DNA of 64,000 nt from contig CAJHNH020002507.1 of assembly GCA_905116865.2 (NCBI GenBank), positions 1 through 64,000 on the forward strand. Reading direction: 5' to 3'. Below are positions 47,030 to 58,064 of the stretch, piece after piece. The DNA is from Candidula unifasciata. Its lineage: Eukaryota; Mollusca; Gastropoda; Stylommatophora; Geomitridae. Position 1 is the stretch's first letter; the number at the start of each line of letters is the position of its first letter. The position numbers and the translations under genes are program-made. Below the pieces are notes generated by a model. It did not search any database. It was not told where the DNA came from and worked only from the letters and a program-made list of their open reading frames with translations.

Positions 47030-47030
47030 C

Positions 47031-47120
<90 letters not shown>
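47030..47120. repeat. (CA)n(AT)n microsatellite
   Basis: CA then TA repeats, ending at the start of the open LINE fragment at 47126. Confidence 0.96.
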
Positions 47121-47123
<3 letters not shown>

Positions 47124-47125
47124 AC

Positions 47126-47719
47126 GTGGAGTCGTACACCTATTTGGGCAGTAATGTAGATAAAGATGGAGGAACTGATAGAGATATTAAAATAAGAATA
47201 CAAAAGGCAAGAGGGGCTTTCATAGCACTAGGGAATTTGTGGAGGTCAAAAGAAATTAAAAGAAATACTAAACTAAAAATTTTTAATTCTAATGTCAAAT
47301 CAGTACTATTGTATGGGGCGGAAACATGGAGAACAACCAAGGCAATTACTAATAAATTACAGACATTCATTAACTGGTGCCTGCGCAGAATAGAGGGAAT
47401 AAAATGGTATGATAGAATAACTAATGTAGAACTTTGGGAGAGAACTAAACAGGCTCCAGTGGATCAGGAGGTGAGGAAAAGTCGCTGGCGTTGGATATGG
47501 CACACACTGAGAAAACAGGAGAACAGCATAACTAGAATGTCTTTGCATTGGAACCCACAGGGGCATAGGAACCAAGGAAGGCCAAAAAACACATGGAGAA
47601 GAGAACTGGAGAATGAGGTTAGAAAGATTGGGAAGACAAGGGGAGAGCTCCATGTAATGGCGAAGGATAGAACGACTTGGCGTGAGTTGGTTAAGGGCCT
47701 ATGCTCCATTGGGGGATAG
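47126..47719 (+). CDS. LINE C-terminal ORF fragment (endonuclease-RT type), still open
   Basis: A 197-codon open frame encodes the region downstream of the RT fingers: SYTYLGSNVDKDGGTDRDI (DUF6451-like start), VLLYGAETWRTTK, GRPKNTWRREL and ending KGLCSIGG. This is the conserved tail of a non-LTR retrotransposon polyprotein. The upstream RT and endonuclease are missing: (AT)n and (CA)n repeats abut the 5' side. The 3' side runs GATAGAAAGGCAGAAGAAG straight into an AT microsatellite, which marks the element's 3' end. It is 5'-truncated, as is usual for LINEs, and apparently recent since the frame is intact. It lies in an intron of the lectin-EGF gene, same strand. Confidence 0.85.
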   Translation: MESYTYLGSNVDKDGGTDRDIKIRIQKARGAFIALGNLWRSKEIKRNTKLKIFNSNVKSVLLYGAETWRTTKAITNKLQTFINWCLRRIEGIKWYDRITNVELWERTKQAPVDQEVRKSRWRWIWHTLRKQENSITRMSLHWNPQGHRNQGRPKNTWRRELENEVRKIGKTRGELHVMAKDRTTWRELVKGLCSIGG

Positions 47720-47731
47720 AAAGGCAGAAGA

Positions 47732-47733
47732 AG

Positions 47734-47805
<72 letters not shown>
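47732..47805. repeat. (AT)n at LINE 3' end
   Basis: TA repeats start immediately after the LINE's GGCAGAAGAAGA end. Confidence 0.96.
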
Positions 47806-47807
<2 letters not shown>

Positions 47808-48239
47808 ATATGCTATAGTACATCGGGTAGGGTAAGCTGATATCATCTGGTCATATGGAAACCGAATTTAAAGCAAGGGCACGAGTTTCAAACATACATA
47901 TTGTACAGAACGGTTAGATAGTGTCCACCAAAAAGTTATATAATCCTTGTCTTGTCCGTGACTATAAAAACTGGGCTGGGAGTCCGGGTAGACTTAGTCA
48001 AGTAACTGATACCAAGAAAAATTGTAGGAAGTAAAAGCCATCCGCGTGATTTTGACATATTCACTCACATGATCTTACTTGTCTAAAAGCATATGGGAGT
48101 AAAGACAATCTATAGATGCGTTAGTTTGTAATGAGTTCGGTTGAAAGTCTCATTTGTGATCTTTCTTTGCTCGTAGTCTATCTTTCTTTGCTCGTAGTCT
48201 ATCTTTCTTGTCCCCACATTATTTCCTGTTACTACGTAC

Positions 48240-48732
48240 TCTAATTTACTTCTTCTCATAACATGCACAACGAATGTAGATGAAATTTTCGGTTGTAAGC
48301 CAAGCGTTCTCTACGTGTGTTAAATCTATAGAGAACATTCGTCGTCGTCTATCTGTCAATTGTTTGTTTTTTCTCTGCATATTCAACAATAAGACCGCAT
48401 ATTTGCACCACTCACTTTTTTTATAAGTAATTTCCCCTAACAATCGCAGCAGAAACAACAGCAACAACAGCAACAACAACAATAAACAAACAACAACAAC
48501 GGTGACGACGACAAAACCACAACAACAACTGCTCTGGATTTTTTTTTTAATTACCTTGACATCAAATGCGCACAGTGGAATATAATGTGACTCTATCATG
48601 TGACAACCTTAAAGACAGTATCAGATCAAATATAACGAAACGTGAATGTAGATAGGCACACGTTGATTTTAGTGCTCACATCTGAATTAAGCCAGTAATA
48701 ATAGGTGTATCTGAATTTCAAATGTCCACCAG
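48240..48732. other. Intronic DNA with CAA-rich stretch
   Basis: AACAACAGCAACAACAG-type words at 48448-48530. No motif. Confidence 0.6.
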
Positions 48733-48888
48733 AGTGTGATGCGGGTCACTTCGGACTGGACTGTAGCTTGCGATGTAGTTCAGCTTGCCTTATACCAGAT
48801 GACGACAAGACTTCATATTGCCATTTCATCAATGGGACGTGTTTGTACGGATGCAAGAGCGGATATAAAGGGGCACAATGTTTTTTCC
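48733..48888 (+). CDS. Exon: EGF-like repeat 4 (8 Cys)
   Basis: The acceptor TCCACCAG precedes 48733; the donor is TTCC/GTACGT. 156 bp, phase 1-1. It reads ECDAGHFGLDCSLRCSSAC, then DDDKTSYCHFINGTCLYGC and SGYKGAQCFFR. Cysteine gaps are 8-3-3-10-6-3-8. N-G-T is a possible N-glycosylation site shared with repeat 5. An open frame continues upstream of the acceptor (CPP just before it), but the phase-1 pattern of the whole gene supports the start given here. Confidence 0.88.
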
Positions 48889-48991
48889 GTACGTGATATT
48901 TCAGTTCCGTTTCTTCTCTAACTAGAGGTCGTAACTTGCTTTGGTCAGATGTGTAATGTGCGTCTTACTAAATATTATAATTATACATCTG

Positions 48992-49239
48992 TCTTCCTTC
49001 TTCTTCTTCTTCTTCTTCTCCTTCTGCTTCTTCTTCTTCTGCTTCTTCTTCTTCTTCTGCTGCTTTTTCTTCTTCTTCTTCTTCTTCTTCTTTTTCTTCT
49101 TTTTCTTCTTTTTCTTCTTCTTTTTCTTCTTCTTTTTCCTCTTCTTCTTCTTCTTCTTCTTCTTCTTCTTCTTCTTCTTCTTCTTCTTCTTCTTCTTCTT
49201 CTTCTTCTTCTTCTTCTTCTTCGTCTTCTTCTTCTTCTT
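48992..49239. repeat. (TTC)n tract, intronic
   Basis: About 250 bp with CTG and TTT interruptions. Lies about 100 bp after EGF exon 4. Confidence 0.97.
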
Positions 49240-49347
49240 GAAATACAACTGCTGTGCGAAAGATGGAAGTTTGGAAGGGCCGAATGTAAGACAATCCTGC
49301 GTGCCTAATTTGTAACCCTTTGAAAATAAAGTTCGTTCGTTCGTTTG

Positions 49348-49600
49348 TTCTCCTTCCTTCTTCTTCTTCTTCTTCTTCTTCTTCTTCTTCTTCTTCTTCT
49401 TCTTCTTCTTCTTCTTCTTCTACTTCTTCTTCTTCTCCTTCTCCTTCGTCTTCTTCTTCTTCTTCTTCTTCTTCTTCTTCTTCTTCTTCTTCTTCTTCTT
49501 CTTCTTCTTCTTCTTCTTCTTCTTCTTCTTCTTCTTCTTCTTCTTCTTCTTCTTCTTCTTCTTCTTCTTCTTTTTCTTTATCTTCTTCTTCTTCTTCTTC

Positions 49601-49680
<80 letters not shown>
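49348..49680. repeat. (TTC)n then (TTA)n tract, intronic
   Basis: TTC to about 49600, then TTA to 49678. Preceded by a (CGTT)n-like stretch near 49333-49350. Confidence 0.97.
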
Positions 49681-50056
49681 ATTCTCTTTATCTCGTTTTT
49701 CTGCGTCTGCATGACAATGTGTTTGGAAGGTTGTAAGTTGTTTATAGCTAGACTGCAAAATCTGCGTCTTCTGACCAAAACTATCGCGCTCATCAACTCC
49801 GTTATTATCATGGCTACAGCATATTCGCTAAGGCACCTCGTGTTCAGTTTCCACATCCTAGGGTATGAGGCAACAGACCTACACAGTAAACTCTTTAGTT
49901 ATCACGATGTGCATGTTATTTCGCATACGTTATGCAACCCGCGTTCTGTGTCTCCTTGTAACCTGGAGTATTTTGTACAACTGGTTAAGCTGTAGAATAA
50001 GATGTGCATGATATTTGCCGTAAACCATACCGCCATTAACGTGTGTCTCTTTGCAG

Positions 50057-50212
50057 CTTGTGAAACCGGCTACTACGGTAGAAGCTGTAGCGAAAAATGT
50101 AGTATTGGATGTGAGGCACCGGGCAGTCCAAATGACGCATACTGTGACATCGTTAATGGGACGTGTGTACGCGGGTGCATTTCCGGATACTCGGGTGATC
50201 AGTGTAATACCA
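50057..50212 (+). CDS. Exon: EGF-like repeat 5 (8 Cys), last exon seen
   Basis: The acceptor CTCTTTGCAG precedes 50057; the donor is ACCA/GTAGGC. 156 bp, phase 1-1. It reads CETGYYGRSCSEKCSIGC, then DAYCDIVNGTCVRGC and SGYSGDQCNTS. Cysteine gaps are 8-3-3-10-6-3-8. Because the exon ends in a donor, a further exon is expected, but none was recognised between 50213 and 64000. The preceding intron (1168 bp) is about half TTC/TTA repeat. Confidence 0.88.
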
Positions 50213-50289
50213 GTAGGCTATTTTGCTTTTTATATTTTTTACCGTATCTCTCATTCAATGAATATTACGTAGAGCCAGTATATGTCACA

Positions 50290-50607
50290 CAGGTGTCACA
50301 GTCTGTTCCTCTGTTGCGTTTTATCCTGTGCCATTTGTTAGATATCATGGATGAAATCCAGCCCAGCAGTTCTGGCCTCTCTCTTAATCCCTTTTTGTCC
50401 AACACTTATGCCTGTTTGGTGATTCTCTGCTGGTTTCGTCTCTGAAAGTGTCCAATTTAGCGCCATCTTCTCAGTCTTATAACTGATGATGCGCAAACTT
50501 CCTACCAGGAAGGAAGGGCATGGACCGACCAGCACGAAGATGGACACATGATATAAGTGACTCATTGGTTATGAAAGTACACGAGGAGGGAGATCTGACG
50601 AGAAACC

Positions 50608-50642
<35 letters not shown>

Positions 50643-50700
50643 GCAGGCTTTGATGAGAGCAAAGACTTTGCTAAAGGATCTGCTACATTTCGATGACCAT
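50290..50700. pseudogene. LINE fragments in two orientations
   Basis: 50300-50420 on the - strand reads TAGLDFIHDI, the start of a LINE RT segment also seen at 12060-12240. From about 50500 the + strand carries the matching C-terminal text (GRAWTDQHEDGHMI-like, HDLSDSLVMK) followed by a 32-base T run and a KDLLHFDDH-like end. The two pieces are probably separate truncated insertions or an inverted copy. Confidence 0.55.
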
Positions 50701-51379
50701 ATGCCTTGACCACCCCCTCCCAATCCCCCTCCCCCTCCGATCCCTAAAGCACCTTATTATTGAAAAATGTGTCTCCAGACAATATGATACGACGATCCTT
50801 TGCCAGATCCTCTACAAACTCCCTTACAGCCTCCATAGAAGATTGTGGAGGATATGTGTATTTTTTCTCATTGACTCTAATGATCCTTCGCCAACAGTAT
50901 ACTTCATTGTTTCCACTTTGCCCTATATTCAAAATTACTTTGTAGCAGCGCCTGAAAATTAGGGATTATGCACATACATTACTACTGTCACCATAACCGT
51001 GTATACAGGTACTCTTTTAGAGAAATATTCCTTTAAGTACATACCTTTAAAAGTTATGAACATTTTAGTGAAAATGGTTACTATTTGTGTGCCCTTAAAC
51101 AAGCTGTAAGCCCTTGAGACTCCCATCACAAAACAATCAATGAGCACCCCTCTTCCCCTCCCTCCCCAAATCATTTTCAAATAATTTCTTTTTAACTATT
51201 TCACTGTTTCATAGTGATTACTTTGGCAGACGTTTACATCCCTTGTTAGAATGTACATTCTTGTGTAGGAAGAGATACAATGATTTGTTTAATTAAGTGG
51301 AAATGATTTAAATTTTGGGCTTAATTGATGTATCTATACTTTATTTGTCTTGCCCCTGTCCGAGAACATTTGGCAATAC
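50701..51379. other. No gene recognised
   Basis: Searched for further EGF exons (cysteine runs after AG) and found none. Confidence 0.5.
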
Positions 51380-51516
51380 GTGCAGCAGGAGAAACCAACC
51401 CTGAGCCTCATGAACTCAGGTGGGCCCACTCTCTGAAAATGTCCAGGAGCTCTTGGGCCGAAACGTTTTTCGACGAGAGGTTTCTTCTACTGATGATTGG
51501 TAGACTCCTGCTGTAC
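51380..51516 (+). repeat. Penelope-like terminal repeat, hammerhead-like (copy 3)
   Basis: Arm GTGCAGCAGGAGAAACCAA, GTGGGCCCACTC, then CTGAAAATGTCCAGG, TTGGGCCGAAACG and TTTTTCGACGAGAGG, closing arm TTGGTAGACTCCTGCTGTAC. The arms match each other better than they match the arms of copy 1, suggesting that pairing is kept. Confidence 0.75.
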
Positions 51517-51949
51517 ATGCTCCACTGTGGAGTTTCTTCTTACTTATAGTAATGTCTCAAGTTAAGTCTTTGTATCTATCAAACATGTTTAGGAGATGTT
51601 AAATGAAGTCAATTATGAAAAAGAACTATTAAAAAAAAAAAAAAAAAACTTGTCATTAAATTCATTGTGAAGCAGAGTCTGAAAGGGTTCGGCAATCTAG
51701 GGATAATGAACCGACTATGCTGATAGCAACATAGTGCATAACGAAAATAAAAACACTCTGCCGCAGAGGATGACATAGAAGACAATGGATTGACAAAGTC
51801 ACTGGCAGATTATAATTTCGCAACTGCACAGCATACCGGGTATTCAAACGCCTTTTTCTTATCATTTGTTAAACTGAGACCTTAGTGGCAACAATCAAAA
51901 AATGCTCCCCAATCATCTTTTTCCCCATACATTTTTGGGTGCATAATCA

Positions 51950-52580
51950 ATAGTAATTTAAGACTATCACGGACAGACACATTTAACGTTGTGAGAGCGC
52001 GCATCTTCCTGCTAGCAACATACGGATGTGAGTCGTGGACTGTCTAGCTATTATAATGGAAGAAATTGAAAGCTTTTGATTTGAAACACTATAGCAATAA
52101 CAACAGAACACCACGGATCAAGAAGAGAAAGAAAATAGACATATACTGTCATCTTAAAAGGTTAGTTAGTCTTTACGGTTCCGGGATCACAGCAAACCAG
52201 CTTGGCCCATAATTGCTCAACCGCTTTTACCAGTTACTCCAGTCACAAACTGAGTCAGATACGCTGCATACTTCAAGTGAATGCCGTAGCCATACATAGT
52301 GTCCTCGGTCAGCAAAACACACACGATTTGACCTGGAAAAGCATAAGGTGCATGCCTCCTTAAACACACTGCGAGACCAGGCGTTATCGCTGAAAATCAT
52401 CTTCATTCGACGAATAGCTGGGGGATGAGTAGACTAAAACTATTCCTGACCATTCTCCACGTGTCCTCAGACAAGTTGCAGCCACAGCCATAAAAAAAAA
52501 TAGCAGCTAAAAGATATAAATATCAAGGGAGATTGGCTAGTAAACAGCATCTTTACTCAGAAACAGACACATTTTAGCCA
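51950..52580 (+). pseudogene. LINE C-terminal fragment
   Basis: The + strand has VVRARIFLLATYGCESWTV near 51990-52050, the same 'ATYGCESWT' motif as other LINE tails here, then KKLKAFDLKHY. A later piece near 52510-52570 reads DWLVNSIFTQKQ. About 350 bases between the two pieces (52150-52500) do not match, which suggests an insertion. Confidence 0.6.
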
Positions 52581-52682
52581 TAGCTAAGTTCGTCAGTAAC
52601 ATGGGAATGTCCCAAGTGCGCGGCTGTCATTTTTTGATTCATTGGTTCGTACATTTATTAATATAGGAATGATTGTCAGCAA

Positions 52683-52683
<1 letters not shown>

Positions 52684-52770
<87 letters not shown>
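52684..52770. repeat. (CA)n(AT)n microsatellite
   Basis: CA then TA repeats, same order as at 47030. Confidence 0.96.
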
Positions 52771-52772
<2 letters not shown>

Positions 52773-53101
52773 ACAGAGTTGAGCGTTTTATTTGAACCAG
52801 TTCGCGTGAGTCGCATTGTCATTTTCGGCGCTGTTAGTCTAGTCTCGTCTATTGTCATCACGACCTTGGTACTGTTGCTAAGACGACGCCCAAGAAGTAG
52901 TAGTTATTCTGCTCAATATTCCGATGAATCAAATTCACAGTAACACTGGACATAAATCAGGGAAGACAGCGTGTCCCAGAAGTGCACCTAAGCACTTCTA
53001 GACAGGTACATTTGATATATGTATTTACGTTTCTAACTCATGTCTGTTTGAATTTAGTTATTCTTCTTCAGTTGCCTAAGTAAAAGTTAAGAAAAGGGCC
53101 A

Positions 53102-53400
53102 TTCTTCTTCTTCTTCTTCTTCTTCTTCTTCTTCTTCTTCTTCTTCTTCTTCTTCTTCTTCTTCTTCTTCTTCTTCTTCTTCTTCTTCTTCTTCTTCTTC
53201 TTCTTCTTCTTCTTTTCTTCTTCTTCTTCTTCTTCTTCTTCTTCTTCTTCTTCTTCTTCTTCTTCTTCTTCTTCTTCTTCTTCTTCTTCTTCTTCTTCTT
53301 CTTCTTCTTCTTCTTCTTCTTCTTCTTCTTCTTCTTCTTCTTCTTCTTCTTCATCTTCTCTTCCTTCTTCTTCTCTTCCTTCTCCTCCTCTTATTCACTT
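53102..53400. repeat. (TTC)n tract
   Basis: About 250 bp of nearly pure TTC with one TTTT interruption near 53211, then CTTCC/CTCC words. Outside the gene's visible exons. Confidence 0.97.
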
Positions 53401-53569
53401 TCCTCCTCATCCTCTTGTTCTTGCACCAGAAGTTGTAATGGCATTGTAAATGCTTATGTAACTTACTGTCACCCTACACTGCGCTTCGATTTTCCTCAAA
53501 AAGACGAGTAACTCACATACTTTCGCTAACGAGTAAATCCCAAATTCGAGAGGACGCGAAATTTACGTA

Positions 53570-53995
53570 CTGAAGATAACAATTAACTCACATCCTTGAG
53601 ATGAGGGGTAACTCACATACTTGAGATAAGGAGTAACTCACATACTTGAGATAAGGAGTAACTCACATACTTGAGATGAGGGGTTACTCACATACTTGAG
53701 ATAAGGAGTAACTCACATACTTGAGATAAGGAGTAACTTAGGGGTAATCACATACTGTACATTCTTGAGATGAGGGGTAACTCACATACTTGAGATGAGG
53801 GGTAACTCACATACTTGAGATGAGGGGTAACTCACATACTTGAGATGAGGGGTAACTCACATACTTGAGATGAGGGGTAACTCACATACTTGAGATGAGG
53901 GGTAACTCACATACTTGAGATGAGGGGTAACTCACATACTCGAGATGAGCGGTAACTCACATACTTGAGATGAGTGGTAACTCACGTACCGAAGA
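53570..53995. repeat. 25-bp minisatellite, about 17 copies
   Basis: The unit GAGGGGTAACTCACATACTT + GAGAT has two variants, AGGAGTAACT (early copies) and AGGGGTAACT (later). One unit near 53735-53762 is shortened. Confidence 0.95.
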
Positions 53996-54301
53996 TGACG
54001 AGAAACAAACACATATACGTTGATGTGAACCCACATACCTGAGATGACGGATAACATACACATAAATGCAGCTAACGCTATCAAGGAAATGCCATGAGAG
54101 TATCTAATGGAGGAATAAGGGCTGAAAAGAGCTTCCGAAACTTAACAAAACCTTTTACAAATTGAACATTGCGTGTTGCAATTATAGATGTCTGCCAGTG
54201 TCTCTCTGTCAATTGCCATAGTCCAACACCTGTACGTTGAACCAACCGGTAAAGCTTGTCACTCTGGTCGTGAAGGTAGGCAGCCAATTTGATACCGCAG
54301 T

Positions 54302-54620
54302 GACACACACACACACACACTAACACACACAAGCACACACGCACACATTCACGGACGCACGCATGCACACACACACACAGAGAAACACACACACTCACAT
54401 ACACACACACACACGCACGCACGCACAACCCCCCCCCCACACACACACACACACATACAAGCACACACGCTCGCACGCACGCAAGCATGCACACACACAG
54501 ACATACACAGATACACACAGACACACACAGACACACACACACACGTTTTCATGCGCGCACACGCACTTGCACTCGCACACACTCTCACACACGCATGCAC
54601 ACACACACACTCACACAAAC
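54302..54620. repeat. (CA)n-rich low-complexity DNA
   Basis: ACACAC with CGCACGCA and GACACACA words and a CCCCCCCC run at 54430. No gene. Confidence 0.95.
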
Positions 54621-54639
54621 ACATCATACTTAAAAAAAG

Positions 54640-55229
54640 ATACATCACCAATTATCACAAGACAAGTTGCAAAGTAACCTTGTAGTCGCGTTCCTGTCCG
54701 TTTAAATGCAGAAGGAGAACCGAGGTCTGGCCTCTAAAATAGTTTAGGATATGGGAGCGGAAACAATTTGAGACGAGGGACCATCCTATAGATGATCGGT
54801 AGCTGCTGCTGCTGCGATTACTCCCATGTGGACTTTTTTTAAATTATTGTACACATTTGTGTCATACTACCCCCTCCTCCTTTTCATCTCTCCACCTTTT
54901 TATCCCTTTCCCTCCCATCAATTCCACACTCAAGATAATCTGATAGTTTTCTTCCTTTTTATTTGATGATTCGCCTCAAGATGACAACTTAAAGGGCTTA
55001 CATTGGAAAGTACACATCAGACGACACGACAAGCTGTATCAAGAACTGAGACGTCAGTTCTAATTTTTCATTCTGATTGTTTTTGTACTTGTGCTTGTTA
55101 AGGCATCCGTTTTATTTGTGTTTTATTTAGGCATTATTTGTTTTCTTTTGTTAGGGATTAGCAAATAAACCATGCCTGTGAAAACACTGAAAAATAAAAT
55201 ATTATGAATGTATTGCACAGTTTCTAGAT
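54640..55229. other. No gene recognised
   Basis: AT-rich DNA with no motif or repeat match. Confidence 0.5.
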
Positions 55230-55800
55230 AATGTAGGTTTGGAAATAGTAACCGATTTCACTTACCTGGGAAGCAATATCTCATCAGATGGAAGAGTAGT
55301 GGCTGAAATCAAGCAGAGAATTGCAAAGGCAAATGCTGCTTAAAACAGACACCATAGTGCCTGGAGATCAAACATCTGCAGCACTTAAAATAAAACTCAG
55401 GTTTTACAAAACATGCGTTAGGCAGTTCTCCTCTGTGGAGCAGAAACTTCAAAAACAGAAATATAGAGAGCATGTTTAGAGGTTTTAAGGGAAGACGTCT
55501 GTTGGGGTTCAAATGGCAAGATAAAATTATCAATTCTTGATCATAACAAAAGAACAGACTTAAAAGATGTAAATTTAAAAATAAAAAAAAACGAAGATTG
55601 ATGCAAATTGGACACGTCCTCAGATTGAAGAAAAAGAGATGGCCGAGATAGGCAATGCATTGGACACCACAAGGACAGCGAGAAAGAGGTAGGCCCAGAA
55701 ACACTTGGAGGTGAAACTTTGAAGCTGAACTCAAGGCTACGCGAAGGACGAAACTGGATTTAGAAAGGATAGCTAAAGATCAAAATGAGTGGTGACAGTT
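55230..55800 (+). pseudogene. LINE C-terminal fragment
   Basis: The + strand reads VTDFTYLGSNISSDGRVVAEI and QRIAKANAA, then TLKIKLRFYKTCVR-like and VLLCGAET-like pieces, and near 55630-55700 'PRxAMHWTPQGQRERGRPR'. It has the same domain order as the open copy at 47126 but with several stops and frameshifts. The 3' end lies near 55815. Confidence 0.72.
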
Positions 55801-55925
55801 TGTCTCTGCCTTATAAACATCTGGGCGCGATAATTTTTGATTGACTGATTGATTATTGCACAGTTTGTGGCGACTGTACTTTTAAGCTAGTTATATTCAC
55901 AGATGCAATTGGCCGGACTCATATA

Positions 55926-55975
55926 CTACACACACACACACACACACACACACACGAAAACACACACACACAAAA
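55926..55975. repeat. (CA)n microsatellite
   Basis: About 50 bp of CA repeat with one GAAAA interruption. Confidence 0.9.
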
Positions 55976-56699
55976 GAAACGAGTAAATACAGGCAAAATG
56001 TAAAGTTAATGATGGTTTAAGGCAGTTAGGAGGGAGGGGGTGTCACAACCTTCGCTACTGATTTTCACAGCCGAGGAGGTCTGTTTTTGAAAATCGCAGA
56101 GTCATTGTGGGATTTGAAATCCATCCAGTGTTTTCAGCGTCCTTTTAAAGACAAAAGATAGCTTCAAGCGTGAGAATGGGGATAGAGTCCATCACTGCAG
56201 CTCTGATTTGAATATTGGCGAACAAAGTTAGCAGATTAATTACTGTCTCTGGTTCTCAGTAGTTACTGCGCTGGGTTCAAAATGGACTAATGTGACATGA
56301 GCGGATACAAGCATCAGTACGCCAACATAGCAGGAAATCACGTGAATACACTGCCTGGGCTTTGCAGGAATGCGAGGACATGAAAGAGTGGATTGGTTTG
56401 GCTACAGAAGCGATGGCAACAGGAACACTCAAACTGGGAAGGGAGACATTCTAAAGATCACACAGGAACGAATGTTGACAGAAGACACGAGGTTAGAGGA
56501 AATAAATTGTGTAAGAATGTATTGGGTGAGGAACTAAAAGTGAATCCGGTGGAGGAAGAGAACGACGTGTGTATAATCAGTGTGCTACGGGAACAGTTAA
56601 CATCTACACCCTAAAGCATTTGCTGCGAGAGAGGGAACATTTATGGGCATTCCCAGTGTGCCATGATTATCGATTCTTAAATCTGTAATCAGTATTTAG
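55976..56699. other. No gene recognised
   Basis: No motif seen; a 73-codon open frame at 56393 has no recognisable domain. Confidence 0.45.
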
Positions 56700-57065
56700 T
56701 AAAGACAAATACCCAAAGTAAGTGATGGTGGGTAATCGATACATGACAAGCTAGATGTAGTCAAGCCCTTCTGGAAGGTAGTGAACAGTGCGCAGGCATA
56801 ATTAGATCATTACGGTCTGAAGAGAATAGGGCACCGGGAGTGATCACGAGATCTCGCCAACACTCCACACTCAGAGGAAAGGCAAACACGTACATTCAGT
56901 CAGACTCACGAGATTTAGGCGACACTTCACACTCAGGTGAAAGGCAAGATGTACATTCAATCAGACTGCTGCTGGAGCCATCAGAGTTGGAACTCTTCGC
57001 TGGCTGTTGAAAATGGTGACGGGGTGCCGCAGGAAATCATCCGCGTGATGTGGTATCAGGTCTTG
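56700..57065 (+). pseudogene. RNase H-tail LINE fragment with internal duplication
   Basis: The + strand has YMTSxM-SSPSGR-like residues, then a VNSAQAxLDHYGLKRI-like segment. The 'SARRSRHHSTLRGK' segment is then duplicated at about 56855-56900 and 56910-56955 before GAIRVGTLRWLLKMVTGCR-like text. The local duplication of roughly 50-60 bp is unique among the copies. Confidence 0.6.
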
Positions 57066-57392
57066 AAACTTAAGTCAACTCAATATCGAAAACAGAGGAA
57101 AAGAGCTGGATGGAAGGGTGGAGGTGGCTGGCCACTTCTGATGTTCCAAGTTCCTTCTGTGTTCGTTTCTGCCGTAAATTCGACATGTAATAACTATTAG
57201 CAAAAATTCTCAGTTACATAAAGACCTCACTTTAAATGAAATGCAACATATATTTACATTGAAACATAGAACTGGGACTTTTGAACTCAGTTGTTACACA
57301 CAGATTGTTTGAATATTATTGATCACAAGAGAAACAATTGGATGCTATAAAATTCGACGGTCAAAGATGATTGAGCCAAACAAAATACTTTT

Positions 57393-57430
57393 GGGAGGGG
57401 GGGGGGGGGAGGGGGTGGGGGGGGGGTGCT
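57393..57430. repeat. Poly-G tract
   Basis: GGGGGGGGGG-A-GGGGG-T-GGGGGGGGGG. Similar poly-G runs occur at 6117, 24777, 35741 and 42307. Confidence 0.9.
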
Positions 57431-57589
57431 GAAAATCTGTACAAATAAATCGCTGCAATGAGTTTTTGGGGGATGGGGGAGCAACGTTTCCTGACAAATG
57501 GGAGCCACTCTAGCATAGTGACTAGACGCACCGAAGAACTTTGATTCAAGTCCGCAGCGAACATTTTACGTCTGTTTTTTATTCTTTTT

Positions 57590-58006
57590 CTTCTTTGCGT
57601 TCTGTTTCGAATGCTCAGATTAGTTGCCTCTAATGACTCCTGTGTCAGTAGCAGGTCCCTTATGGTTTCTCATAGTTTGCTCTGCACACTTTGCTCTTGA
57701 GGCCATGTTTCTTTTCGAAGTTGTATGTATAGAGGGCAGGTCAGCAGAATGTTCTCAGGTGTTTGCTGTTCCTGTCTGACGTGCACATTGTGTGGACTGT
57801 ACAATCATTATTTTATGCATGTGGTAGTTGAGCCTGTTCGTATTCGGAAAATGTGTGTATGCTGCTTTCTGTTAAGTCTGCTGATAAGATCTTCTTGATG
57901 TTTTCTGTTGGTTAGTTTTCTCCACAATTCCCTGTTTTTACCCTTGATGAATGTTTTGATTTCTGGTAATGGCATTATATGGGTTTGTTGTCTCTCGTTT
58001 GTACCA

Positions 58007-58064
<58 letters not shown>

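Noticed and set aside
49320..49995. 216-codon frame with Leu and Ile runs
   Set aside because: Product of TTC and TTA repeats; the non-repeat part has no domain.
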